Below the pieces are notes generated by a model. The model saw only the letters and a list, made by a program, of their open reading frames with translations, had not been told where the DNA came from and did not search any database. Of a DNA stretch of 64,000 nt, positions 56,680 to 64,000 are shown one piece after another. Position 1 is the stretch's first letter. Every line of letters starts with the position of its first letter. The DNA is from JBCCCJ01 sp039029315 (GTDB lineage: Bacteria; Bacteroidota; Bacteroidia; J057): assembly GCA_039029315.1 (NCBI GenBank), contig JBCCGK010000009.1, positions 62,001-126,000 of the forward strand, in the 5' to 3' direction. The position numbers and the translations under genes are program-made.

Positions 56680-57825
56680 TTATTTGCTTGTCCGGTTCCA
56701 ATAGATAATCAGATTATGAGACGCCCGTCCTGCTGCTATGATGTCTTGTTTGCCATCTCCATTAAGATCTGCGACCTTAAGATCTTCACATGCCATGACA
56801 TTGTCATCAATTAGATGCCTCACCCAGCTTCCTTTTTTTGTTCGTTCATATAAGCGGATGCCTGTTTTTCCGTTGGCATTGGGGTTTCGCCATCCAACCA
56901 CAATCTGATCCTCTCCTTTCCCCAACAAATCTGCACAGGCAAGGGCATGCCCCTGATTGAGGTCGTCCGTCAGAACTTCTCTCTTTATTTCGCCTTTCTT
57001 ATTCCAGGAATGAATAGATAAAATATTTCCATGAATGGGCTCAATCCCGGCAATGAAGGTTCCTTTTTTTCCCTTCCCTTGTCGAACTTCACCAAAGCCT
57101 ACTCCTTTGACCAGCCACTTCCCTGTCCAGCTATTGCCTGCCCAATCAAATTGTTGGATGCCTTCCTTTCCGCCAATAATGACAGATTCTGTCTGCCCCT
57201 CTCCCGGGATAACATCAAAATTGTGAGTCATGTGCATGCCTGTTGGCACTGGCGTTGCCTGTACATGGGTTGTCCTCCCTAGCCAGGGATAAGTCAACAG
57301 CTTGACATCCTCTCCCGCTCCCTTTTGATTGCCTATTCCATGAAGCGGCAGGACCAATAACTGAAAGCTTCCCTCTCCCACCTTGACCCAATGCATCCGG
57401 TGAATTGTGGGTTCGTGATAAAGATGCATGGACGGCCAGCTCCGATTCACTTCTTCAGGCCGCTGAAGCAAATGGACAGAACCTGATTGGAAGGCGTCCT
57501 GTGTATTTCCGGGATTCCATTGAGCCCCTACTGCCATTTCGACCTTTCCATCCTCAGTCAGATCACGCGCTGCTAAACATACATTGTCTCTGATGGTAAG
57601 ATTTCTTGTAATGACTCTCCGTTGCCAGGACCCATTTTGGTACCAAACAATTTCTGACTTGTCTGCCAGCAAGATATCGTCTTTCCCATCGCCGTCCAGA
57701 TCTCCGATAGCAAGTCCATACCCGATGGCTACTTTCTGATCAATCACTTGTGCTTCGAACTGACCGAAGGCAAGAGATAGTGTACAAAACAATGTGGTGG
57801 TTAGGAGAAGAATCAAGGGGTTCAT
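56680..57825 (-). CDS. FG-GAP/VCBS repeat exported protein
   Basis: ATG 57825 gives a signal peptide (NPLILLLTTTLFCTLSLAFG); an in-frame upstream start at 57906 adds a less plausible N-terminus. The body is FG-GAP/VCBS-type repeats with calcium-binding D-x-D-G-D-G motifs (IGDLDGDGKDDILLAD, DLTEDGKVEMAVGAQW, KVADLNGDGKQDIIAAG) of a seven-bladed propeller. There is no T9SS tail. It probably binds an extracellular ligand. It is followed by the CAP gene after 7 bp. Nothing in the sequence indicates an enzymatic role. Confidence 0.85.
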   Translation of the reverse strand: MNPLILLLTTTLFCTLSLAFGQFEAQVIDQKVAIGYGLAIGDLDGDGKDDILLADKSEIVWYQNGSWQRRVITRNLTIRDNVCLAARDLTEDGKVEMAVGAQWNPGNTQDAFQSGSVHLLQRPEEVNRSWPSMHLYHEPTIHRMHWVKVGEGSFQLLVLPLHGIGNQKGAGEDVKLLTYPWLGRTTHVQATPVPTGMHMTHNFDVIPGEGQTESVIIGGKEGIQQFDWAGNSWTGKWLVKGVGFGEVRQGKGKKGTFIAGIEPIHGNILSIHSWNKKGEIKREVLTDDLNQGHALACADLLGKGEDQIVVGWRNPNANGKTGIRLYERTKKGSWVRHLIDDNVMACEDLKVADLNGDGKQDIIAAGRASHNLIIYWNRTSK

Positions 57826-58251
57826 AATGATATTTCGTAAGAGATAATTTGAAAAAGCGATTGTTGGAGAACAGAGATTATTACCATTTACGAAAAAAAT
57901 ATACATTTTTGGGAGCTCTCATACTTTTTATGCAATTTTTCATTACATTTTCTGTTTGAAGGATAGATAGATTGATCATTTATGTCTCAATCTAGTAGAT
58001 TCCAGTTTAGTTTGCATCAACTTCCTTATTGATAAAAATTGCTTGGTATACGTGGTTAGGGAACGTAACTAAGCACTCATGGGTCGATTCCTTTTTAGGA
58101 ATCGGCTTATTTTTTTCCCCAGAAAATACGAATGAAAACTGAAATGTGGAATAGCTTCTCTACTTCGCAACCCATCTGCTTGGGGAGCATCCCGTCTTTT
58201 TCAAAAAAACGATCAAACAAGATAGGCAAAGACCACCTTCGCTTGGTTTTC
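57826..58251. other. Gap upstream of the replication gene with a terminator-like hairpin
   Basis: No ORF with support. The only structured element is the hairpin at 58085-58116, which reads as a terminator on the + strand although no + gene precedes it. Confidence 0.5.
58085..58116 (+). terminator. Orphan terminator-like hairpin
   Basis: Arms CGATTCCT (58085-58092) and AGGAATCG (58097-58104) enclose a TTTT loop and are followed by TTATTTTTTT (58107-58116). On the + strand it looks like a Rho-independent terminator, but no annotated + gene lies upstream, which could mean a small RNA ends here. Confidence 0.45.
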
Positions 58252-59508
58252 TTAATTGACCTTCACGACCACTTCTCCCTGAATTTCATAGCCTAGATCA
58301 AAGGCATATTCTGCTTCGCTGATCTCTACCTGATGGATTTCCTTGTGAAGCTCATACATCTCTTTGAAGGAGGCATAGGAGGTGGAGAAGGTTTGTTTCT
58401 GAGACTTCTGATAACTTGCCGCTGCTTGCATGTTTTCAAACTGTTTGAAGACATCCAGTTGGGCCGTCTCAGGTTCTGCGCCTTCTTTCCGCATATTTTC
58501 TACCTGTTCGATCAGCCACCCTTGGGTGAGCATCTTGTGCAGATATGCCCCCATGTGTTTGATGGGGGTGGCATGTTTGTTTTGAGTTTTGCGAACAAAG
58601 GCCTCTTTCACCAATTGGATCACAGCATTGACATAATAGTTGTTCCAGTTGTACCCATTTTTCAGTTCGGCACCTTCGAGGACCCATTGTCGGATTCGAA
58701 TGATTTCCCGACTTGCAATTCCATAGTTGGCCAAGGTATGCTCCCAATCATAAGCAGCTCCCAGCTTGAGCTTTTTGGTCTGTTCAAAGTCATTGCTGAA
58801 TTTGAAGATGATTTCTTTTACAGCACCTCCCCTACCCCCTCGTATGGTTTCATATTCAAATTCTACCCAGGTTCCCCGAAACTCTTTTTGGATAGGCTCA
58901 AGGACCCTTGTCTTGAAATTCTGAAATCGCTCATAGCGTCCTTCACATCCCAAAGAACTTTTGAGTTCTGCCAGACCAATCTTCAGGCTGTTGGTATTGG
59001 GTCGCCATTGGTAATGACGGATCAACCAATACAAACGATGAGAATAGGTATGAATGAACGTTCGCAAGAGTTCAATATCTCCTTTGGTAAATCCAAGCTC
59101 CAGGCGCACCATGATGGCCTTGAAGTAGCGATTGATTTCAATGACAAAACAGGAATCCTGATATCGGATGGTAGGAAAGGCCACAATCGATGCCGGATAC
59201 TCTTCTCCAAAATGGGTCTTCATGAATTCTTCATCCAAATCAAATACCCGCTTCTGAAACCGCTTTGTGAGTTTCATGAATTCTCTCTTGGCGTTTCGCG
59301 AAATAGCATCCTTATCCGTCCGATGGGTGATCGCTTCATATGGAACCTTATAGACAAGCTGATCCGGGGCATCCTTGTGGTTGAAGTTTAAAATTTCTGT
59401 ATACAAGCGGGTCTCCACCAACTTCATGTCTGTGTTGGCATTGATGAGAATGTTGGGCTGGAATACCGTATAATGTACCGGATGCTTTTTGGTGTTGGCG
59501 ACCGCCAT
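58252..59508 (-). CDS. Plasmid replication initiator (RepB, Rep_3 family)
   Basis: A 418-aa protein with the Rep_3/RepB layout: a winged-helix domain at the N-terminus (ETRLYTEILNFNHKDAPDQ, YKVPYEAITHRTDKDAIS) and a second DNA-binding half (FTKGDIELLRTFIHTYSHRLYW, LGCEGRYERFQNFKTRV). It has no signal peptide. It binds iterons at the origin and starts plasmid replication. The iteron array lies directly upstream (59609-60052), which supports the call. The C-terminal 120 residues are coiled-coil-like and extend past the usual size of about 300 aa. Expression is probably autoregulated by iteron binding. Confidence 0.9.
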   Translation of the reverse strand: MAVANTKKHPVHYTVFQPNILINANTDMKLVETRLYTEILNFNHKDAPDQLVYKVPYEAITHRTDKDAISRNAKREFMKLTKRFQKRVFDLDEEFMKTHFGEEYPASIVAFPTIRYQDSCFVIEINRYFKAIMVRLELGFTKGDIELLRTFIHTYSHRLYWLIRHYQWRPNTNSLKIGLAELKSSLGCEGRYERFQNFKTRVLEPIQKEFRGTWVEFEYETIRGGRGGAVKEIIFKFSNDFEQTKKLKLGAAYDWEHTLANYGIASREIIRIRQWVLEGAELKNGYNWNNYYVNAVIQLVKEAFVRKTQNKHATPIKHMGAYLHKMLTQGWLIEQVENMRKEGAEPETAQLDVFKQFENMQAAASYQKSQKQTFSTSYASFKEMYELHKEIHQVEISEAEYAFDLGYEIQGEVVVKVN

Positions 59509-59608
59509 ATGATCAGATTTGATTGATAATTAGGTATCTGTGAAAGCGAATCTCGTACAAATTAATTACAATACAAAATATGAGAAGCGAAGTCATCTTC
59601 GTTGTTTT

Positions 59609-60052
59609 TGCATCTATTTGTAGTCTTTTTCAATGAGTTAATGCATCTATCTGTAGTGAAGTAACATAAGCGTAATGCATCTATTTGTAGTCAAGTTTTG
59701 GGCTTATTGGCCAAAATTGTAAATAATTACCATGCATTTTTTTGAAGTTTTCTTTCTACTAGAAGCCTGATTTTCAGTGATTATATTCTGGCATTTTTTT
59801 GTAGTATAGTTTCACTTTAGTACGATTTGGACTAAAAATTCAACTGCTGCATTCATCTGTAGCTCATAAGGTCAAAGCGATGCATCATTTTGTAGTCAAG
59901 TTTGACGCATTCTTTTGTAGCCAGCTTTAAAAAAAAATTACATTTATCTGTATGCAGCTTTGAATGTACTTGCATCTTCTTGTAGCCGAATCATTGGGCT
60001 GGTTGCATTTTGTTGTAGTTGGAAGGCTGTGTTATTGCATTTTTTTGTAGTC
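59609..60052 (+). repeat. oriV: Iteron array, plasmid origin of replication
   Basis: Twelve direct repeats of about 17 bp with consensus TGCATnnnnTTGTAGTC start at 59609, 59642, 59676, 59733, 59790, 59848, 59881, 59906, 59939, 59971, 60004 and 60036. The spacings are mostly 32-34 bp or 57-58 bp, and one is 25 bp. All point the same way. Two more degenerate copies are at 60212-60228 and 60511-60527. Most 5'-TGCAT and 3'-TGTAG ends are intact. The array lies immediately upstream of the RepB gene (start 59508), which is the standard arrangement for iteron origins. I see no perfect DnaA box. Confidence 0.85.
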
Positions 60053-60873
60053 AAGTCTTAGCAGTAACACAATGACTATCAGATAATTGCATGTTCTTAA
60101 GTAAGTATTGAAGAAAGAAAAAAAAGAAAGCAGGACAGATGGAAAAAAAATCTTGCGCCATGAGCAGGGTTTATTTCGATCTATGTCCCCTCAGCCAAGC
60201 TTTTTATCTACTACATATAAATGTAGCTTAGATCGATTTTCTCAGGCTGATCATTTTTTTGCTTTCTGCTAACTTGTTTTGGGGAATAAGGGGAATAAAG
60301 TAGTAAATGCCTTTGCTTCCAAAGCAGTCTAAGATTGCCAGACTATTTACTCCCTATTTGGGTTCATGACTGAAGTGAAGGAGACTGGCCTCTTTTTAAT
60401 ATATTGCTTATCAGGTAGTTAGGCTTGAATCCTTGACGGATTCTGAGTCAAGCCTACTTATCAATTCGTAAATTGTTTGGAGAGCTTGTATTCACTTCTA
60501 TAGGATCAATCGCATTAATTTGTAGCTGTAAACAATCGAACTGACTGGCCTTCAACTTATTCTTGTTGATGTTGCTCCATTTGTTTAGCTGACATTGTCT
60601 TTTGACCTATTTTTTTATGTCTCTGGACCATCTTTGCTCTTTTGGCCTTCTGTGGCTTGAAATGATTGTGAGAACATTTGTCATCCCTCTGTTCCAACTT
60701 TGTGGCAAGCAATTGTTTACCACAAAGTTCCATATTCAAGAGATCTGCCTAATCAGAACAGACTCAGGGTCTTGTACAAGCATTCAGGCGCACATGAATC
60801 ATAATAAATTATTGATAATCAATCAATTTCAAGGCGAATAAATCAACTCACATATCCAAAGATGACTACATGT
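60053..60873. other. Origin-flanking region with inverted repeats
   Basis: The gap holds the two outlying iteron-like copies, a hairpin CTACAT-ATAA-ATGTAG (60211-60226), and two inverted repeats: AGGCTTGA/TCAAGCCT (60421-60428 and 60448-60455, with an inner AATCC/GGATT stem) and AACTTTGTGG/CCACAAAGTT (60696-60705 and 60720-60729). No supported gene is seen. A 60-codon minus-strand ORF at 60557-60739 is not called. Confidence 0.55.
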
Positions 60874-61263
60874 TTATGCATCTTTGGGCCGTTTGCGTGA
60901 CCATTTTCTTTTCACATATGCTTCAAGAGCAGCATTCATATGATCCTTGAGCTTTCCAGGTTCCCAATAAGCAATATCCTGCATTTTTTCCGCCAACTCT
61001 TTTCGGATAATAAACGTCTTACGTGTGTCTCCCTCCTTGCATCCCTTTTCACTGGCAGGTGTGTCTTCTTTCTTTTTCGCAGACGCTTGGCTTCGTTTTG
61101 TGGGGGGGGATTTTGGGGTAGACTTTGCACCTACTTCAGGTCTTTTTTTCTCTTCCTTTTCTTCTACTGTTGGAGGAGAATCCTGTTTCGTTGTGTTTTG
61201 AAGAACTGAATGAATTCCCCCTAAAGAATTTTGCGCATTTTTCTTAAAACTTTTCTTTGCCAT
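60874..61263 (-). CDS. Small ribbon-helix-helix partition protein (ParB-like)
   Basis: From ATG 61263 the product is 129 aa. The N-terminal 80 residues are basic and low complexity (KKSFKKNAQNSLGG, PTKRSQASAKKKED), and the C-terminal 50 residues have a ribbon-helix-helix layout (TRKTFIIRKELAEKMQDIAY, LKDHMNAALEAYVKRK). RHH proteins partner ParA in many small plasmids and bind centromere repeats. It lies downstream of parA on the same strand, with the 105-bp repeat array in between, and TGTACACATTG and TGTATACAAAGG motifs sit just before its start. ParA partner by context; the domain call is from pattern alone. Confidence 0.7.
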   Translation of the reverse strand: MAKKSFKKNAQNSLGGIHSVLQNTTKQDSPPTVEEKEEKKRPEVGAKSTPKSPPTKRSQASAKKKEDTPASEKGCKEGDTRKTFIIRKELAEKMQDIAYWEPGKLKDHMNAALEAYVKRKWSRKRPKDA

Positions 61264-61375
61264 AATTGGATATTTATTCAAATGTACACATTGAACTCAA
61301 TGTATACAAAGGGTTCAAATACAAGAATATAATTTGTCATCAAGGAGCAAATCGACTATAGGGATTTGCAAAAAT

Positions 61376-61795
61376 GTACACAATGAATACAAAGTAAACA
61401 GGAAATATGAATCAATCAGAATGTGTACAAAGGACTCATTGCGTACAATGGGTTCAGTGAGTACAGATTGTTCATTGACTGTACACAATGAATACAAAGT
61501 AAACAGCAAACATGAATCAACCAGAATGTGTACAAAGGACTCATTGCGTACAATGGGTTCAGTGAGTACAGATTGTTTATTGACTGTACACAATGGACAC
61601 AAAGTAAACAGTAAATATGAATCAATCACAATGTGTACAAAGGACTCATTGTGTACAATATGTTCAGTGAGTACAGATTGTTCATTGACTGTACACAATG
61701 GATACAAAGTAAACAGCAAATATGGGCGGACTCGAATGTGTACAATGGGGACATTGTATCCACTTTCTAAATATGTACACAATGTATTCATTTGA
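61376..61795. repeat. parS: Centromere-like 105-bp tandem repeats (parS)
   Basis: The segment GTACACAATG begins at 61376, 61481, 61586 and 61691, exactly 105 bp apart: three full units and a partial fourth that runs into the parA 3' end. Each unit holds several TGTACA/TGTACAAAGG motifs. 105 bp equals ten helical turns at 10.5 bp per turn, so the sites lie on one face of the helix. The period is divisible by three, which is why both strands look like open frames; I do not call those as genes. The same motif occurs upstream of parA (62575-62665) and of the RHH gene. Confidence 0.75.
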
Positions 61796-62549
61796 GCCTT
61801 TCTACAACTTCCTCTTTCAACTTCAAATAATCGACCGCTCCATTGCTGTCTGCGTTGTAGGCAAAAATATCTTCTCCAACGATCTGTGCTTCGGCCAATG
61901 CAATATTTGTTCGGATGAAAGTCGCAAACATCTTTCCGGGATACTCCTCCTTAATCGTTTCATAAATGTCTCTATGCAGAATCTTTCGCTTGTCATATTT
62001 GCTCAAGACGATCCCCAACAACTGCAAGTCAGGATTGATCTCGTTTTCTCGAATCAGATCGATGATCCGATGCACTTCCTGCAAGCCTTTCAGGCTGTGT
62101 CTTTCTGTCTGCATAGGGACCAATACATAATCGCTGGTGGCAAGCGCATTCAAGGTCATCAAGCCGATGGATGGCGGACAGTCGATCAGAATGAAATCAT
62201 ATCGAGGCTTCAGGGGCTTCAGAATCCCATCTAGAAGCCGTTCTCTTCCTATTCTGGTACTAAGCTCCACTTCTGCTCCCGAAAGGCTTAGGGAGGCAGG
62301 AATGAGGTCGTACCCATTCTTGGATTGAATGACTTCCTCTCCAGATATCTGCCCATGAAGCACTTCATACAGGCTTGCTCCAGGAGGGTCGGGAAACCCC
62401 ATCCCATGAGTCAGATTGGTTTGTGGATCTGCGTCTATCATCAAGACATTGGACCCCTCTCGTGCCAAAGCTGCTCCCAGAGCGCCTGTGGTCGTGGTTT
62501 TGCCTTCTCCTCCTTTGAGTTGGGCGATAGCGATCGTTATTGCTGGCAT
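61788..62549 (-). CDS. parA: ParA-type plasmid partition ATPase
   Basis: From ATG 62549 the product is 253 aa. A deviant Walker A motif (LKGGEGKTTTT, signature Lys12 and Lys17) opens the chain; the second block is VLMIDADPQTNL and the third is DFILIDCPPSIG. A ParA ATPase segregates plasmids by binding the nucleoid and being stimulated by a ParB-like protein at parS. Its stop falls inside the 105-bp repeat array (61376-61795), and the small RHH gene lies 524 bp downstream on the same strand. An in-frame start at 62720 is possible but lies across the motif-rich upstream region. Confidence 0.9.
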   Translation of the reverse strand: MPAITIAIAQLKGGEGKTTTTGALGAALAREGSNVLMIDADPQTNLTHGMGFPDPPGASLYEVLHGQISGEEVIQSKNGYDLIPASLSLSGAEVELSTRIGRERLLDGILKPLKPRYDFILIDCPPSIGLMTLNALATSDYVLVPMQTERHSLKGLQEVHRIIDLIRENEINPDLQLLGIVLSKYDKRKILHRDIYETIKEEYPGKMFATFIRTNIALAEAQIVGEDIFAYNADSNGAVDYLKLKEEVVERLK

Positions 62550-62574
62550 AGGATAAAAGATGAGAATTTTTCGT

Positions 62575-62665
62575 AAATGTACACAATGATTCCATTGAAC
62601 ACAAAACATACATTGAGGACAATGTATTCCTATGGATACTAAGTATACAATGTGTACATTTGTTT
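62575..62665 (-). promoter_or_regulatory. parA promoter region with TGTACA-type partition motifs
   Basis: Just before the parA start at 62549 the sequence contains TGTACACAATG (62578-62588) and GTATACAATGTGTACATTT (62643-62661), the same core seen in the 105-bp array and before the RHH gene. They suggest that the RHH protein autoregulates the locus and may extend the centromere. Confidence 0.5.
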
Positions 62666-62840
62666 CTACGCTATACACTTTCTCTGGCTGAAATCCATTC
62701 CTCTCTTCCTCTTTTTCCATTCAACCGAAATCCTCTTACCTTCCAGTTATATTTGGGGAAACCGTTCTCATTTTATACCAAGTTTTCTCCAAAGACAATT
62801 TTCAATCCCTCTTTTTTCTCTCACAAATAAGTCCGATTCC

Positions 62841-64000
62841 ATGTTCAAACTCATTTGCCATTCATTCCTTCTTATCCTATTTGTGGCTGGATGGCTCTCC
62901 TCAACAATTGGTCAAAAATCCTTAAAGCTTCCCAAACAAAAAAATGTTGAACCCAAAAATGTAATCTTCATCTTAAGCGATGATCACAGATATGACTTCA
63001 TGGGATTCACAGGAAAAGTCCCCTGGCTAAAGACACCCAACATGGACAAGATGGCAGCAGAAGGAGCCCATTGTCCAAATACCTTTGTGACAACTTCCCT
63101 TTGTTCTCCCAGCCGCGCCTCCATTCTCACTGGGCTTTTTTCTCATGCACACACCATCGTAGACAATTCTGCTCCGGACCCGGGAAATCTCATATACTTC
63201 CCCCAATATCTTCAAAAGAGTGGGTACCAAACTGCCTTTATTGGAAAATGGCATATGGGAGATAAAAACTCAAATCCACGACCCGGATTTGATCACTGGG
63301 TAAGTTTCAAGGGACAGGGCCTGTATTACAATCCTTTGTTCAATATCAATGGGCAGGAAAAACAATATACCGATTCGGCATATACTTCTGATCTGTTGAC
63401 CGATCACACGCTTGAGTTTTTGGACAAGCGAGATCAGAAAAAACCCTTCTTTGTCTACTTATCACATAAAGCTGTTCATGCAGGATTTCAGGCAGCCAAA
63501 AGACACAAAGGGCAGTATGCAGACGATCCCCTCATTTTTCCCCCTACCTACTATCAAACACAAAGCAGTGATTACATCAAGGGAGACTGGCCAGAATGGG
63601 TAAAAAAACAACGCTATAGCTGGCATGGCGTGGACTATATGTATCATGGGGCGCAGGATTTTGATTCATTCTTCCGAGCCTATTGTGAAACCCTGAGTGG
63701 AGTAGATGAGAGCATTGGGCGGGTCCTGGACTATTTAGAGAAAGAAGGGCTGGATGATAATACCGTTGTGTTTTATATGGGGGATAATGGCTTTTCTTTT
63801 GGAGAACATGGCTTGATTGACAAAAGACATTTTTATGAAGAGTCTGCCAAGGTCCCATTTTTGGTCCGTGCTCCTGGCATCATCCCCAAAGGGATTACTG
63901 TCTCACAGATGATCCAGAACATCGATGTTGCCCCAACCATTCTTGAGTTGGCAGGCTTGGAATCTCCCATGCACTTTCATGGACAATCTGCGATGCCGAT
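62841..64000 (+). CDS. Sulfatase, 3' partial (family S1)
   Basis: The frame from ATG 62841 stays open to the window edge. A signal peptide is present (CHSFLLILFVAGWLSSTIG). Metal-binding DD is in FILSDDHRYDFMGF, and the maturation motif is CSPSR with Cys88, followed by ASILTGLF. FIGKWHMGD, YMGDNGFSFGEHG and FYEESAKVPFLVRAPG are further sulfatase blocks. The pattern is similar to N-acetylglucosamine-6-sulfatase-like members (sometimes S1_11); that is by motif only. The C-terminal part is missing. It is divergent from parA, so its promoter region is likely shared with the partition motifs at 62575-62665. Confidence 0.85.
   Translation, partial: MFKLICHSFLLILFVAGWLSSTIGQKSLKLPKQKNVEPKNVIFILSDDHRYDFMGFTGKVPWLKTPNMDKMAAEGAHCPNTFVTTSLCSPSRASILTGLFSHAHTIVDNSAPDPGNLIYFPQYLQKSGYQTAFIGKWHMGDKNSNPRPGFDHWVSFKGQGLYYNPLFNINGQEKQYTDSAYTSDLLTDHTLEFLDKRDQKKPFFVYLSHKAVHAGFQAAKRHKGQYADDPLIFPPTYYQTQSSDYIKGDWPEWVKKQRYSWHGVDYMYHGAQDFDSFFRAYCETLSGVDESIGRVLDYLEKEGLDDNTVVFYMGDNGFSFGEHGLIDKRHFYEESAKVPFLVRAPGIIPKGITVSQMIQNIDVAPTILELAGLESPMHFHGQSAMP

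Noticed and set aside
58051..58105. Stretch resembling the T-arm and 3' part of a tRNA (GGGTCGATTCC...)
   Set aside because: No matching acceptor and anticodon stems are found upstream, and the hairpin plus T-run is better read as a terminator.
60557..60739. 60-codon minus-strand ORF near the origin
   Set aside because: It overlaps an inverted repeat that explains its position better, and it has only a lysine/glutamine-rich composition.
61315..61795. Long open frames on both strands across the 105-bp repeats (153 and 158 codons)
   Set aside because: The repeat unit is a multiple of three, so stop-free frames persist by construction on both strands. The translations are repeats of the unit with no start signal or fold.
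59609..61795. CRISPR array, considered because of the direct repeats at the origin and the par locus
   Set aside because: The repeats are imperfect, spacing is not repeat-spacer-repeat with unique spacers, and no cas genes are present. Iterons and centromere repeats fit better.

Overview
The window looks like part of a plasmid (or chromid) of a Bacteroidota bacterium, most likely a marine or aquatic Saprospiria-like organism. The Bacteroidota call rests on many exported proteins ending in type IX secretion (T9SS) sorting domains of type A (PNP...) and one of type B (gliding-motility C-terminus), on two-component regulator propeller proteins, and on a 7TMR-DISM cyclase. The plasmid call rests on a RepB/Rep_3-type initiator (58252-59508, -) with about a dozen iterons upstream of it, and a parA gene (61788-62549, -) with a small ribbon-helix-helix protein (60874-61263, -) and a 105-bp centromere-like repeat array between them. 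I saw no rRNA, tRNA, CRISPR array or intact transposase.

Layout. 1-4.4 kb: exported T9SS proteins. 4.6-19.5 kb: a catabolic/exported block with four sulfatases (5296-6690, 8050-9633, 14682-16130, 16163-17551), a truncated planctomycete-style cytochrome gene, a LamG protein, and a divergent pair made of a D-tartrate-dehydratase-like enolase and a DASS anion transporter. 19.7-22.9 kb: a large propeller/T9SS protein. 23-28 kb: a metalloid/thiol-stress-like locus (ArsO-like flavin monooxygenase, PatB/MalY-type lyase, SigZ-type sigma factor, MFS remnant, Cys-pair microprotein, flavoprotein with a Cys-pair tail). 28.3-33 kb: an ECF sigma/TPR anti-sigma-like pair and a tail-fibre-like S74 protein with its neighbours. 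33-43.5 kb: TPR-CHAT protease-like protein, a 31-residue Cys/Lys-rich microprotein with a palindromic operator, class III cyclase, MATE exporter and lytic transglycosylase. 43.8-57.8 kb: an IgGFc-binding-like adhesin, an unrecognised two-gene locus (435 and 1241 aa), a LytTR-type two-component pair, a CAP protein and an FG-GAP protein. 58-62.6 kb: replication and partition. 62.8-64 kb: a fifth sulfatase, cut by the window edge.

How the genes may work together. The sulfatases suggest desulfation of complex sulfated glycans, but no glycoside hydrolase, SusC/SusD pair or sulfatase-maturing enzyme is visible here, so those would have to be encoded elsewhere. The most distinctive locus is 23-28 kb. 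Four features converge there: the SigZ-like factor ends in two Cys-Cys pairs, a 61-aa protein carries three Cys-Cys pairs, a flavoprotein ends in a Cys-rich tail, and the last two genes are preceded by near-identical ECF-type promoters (TGCATC, 15 bp, CGTCTA). I infer an autonomous thiol- or metalloid-sensing sigma regulon without a recognisable anti-sigma factor.
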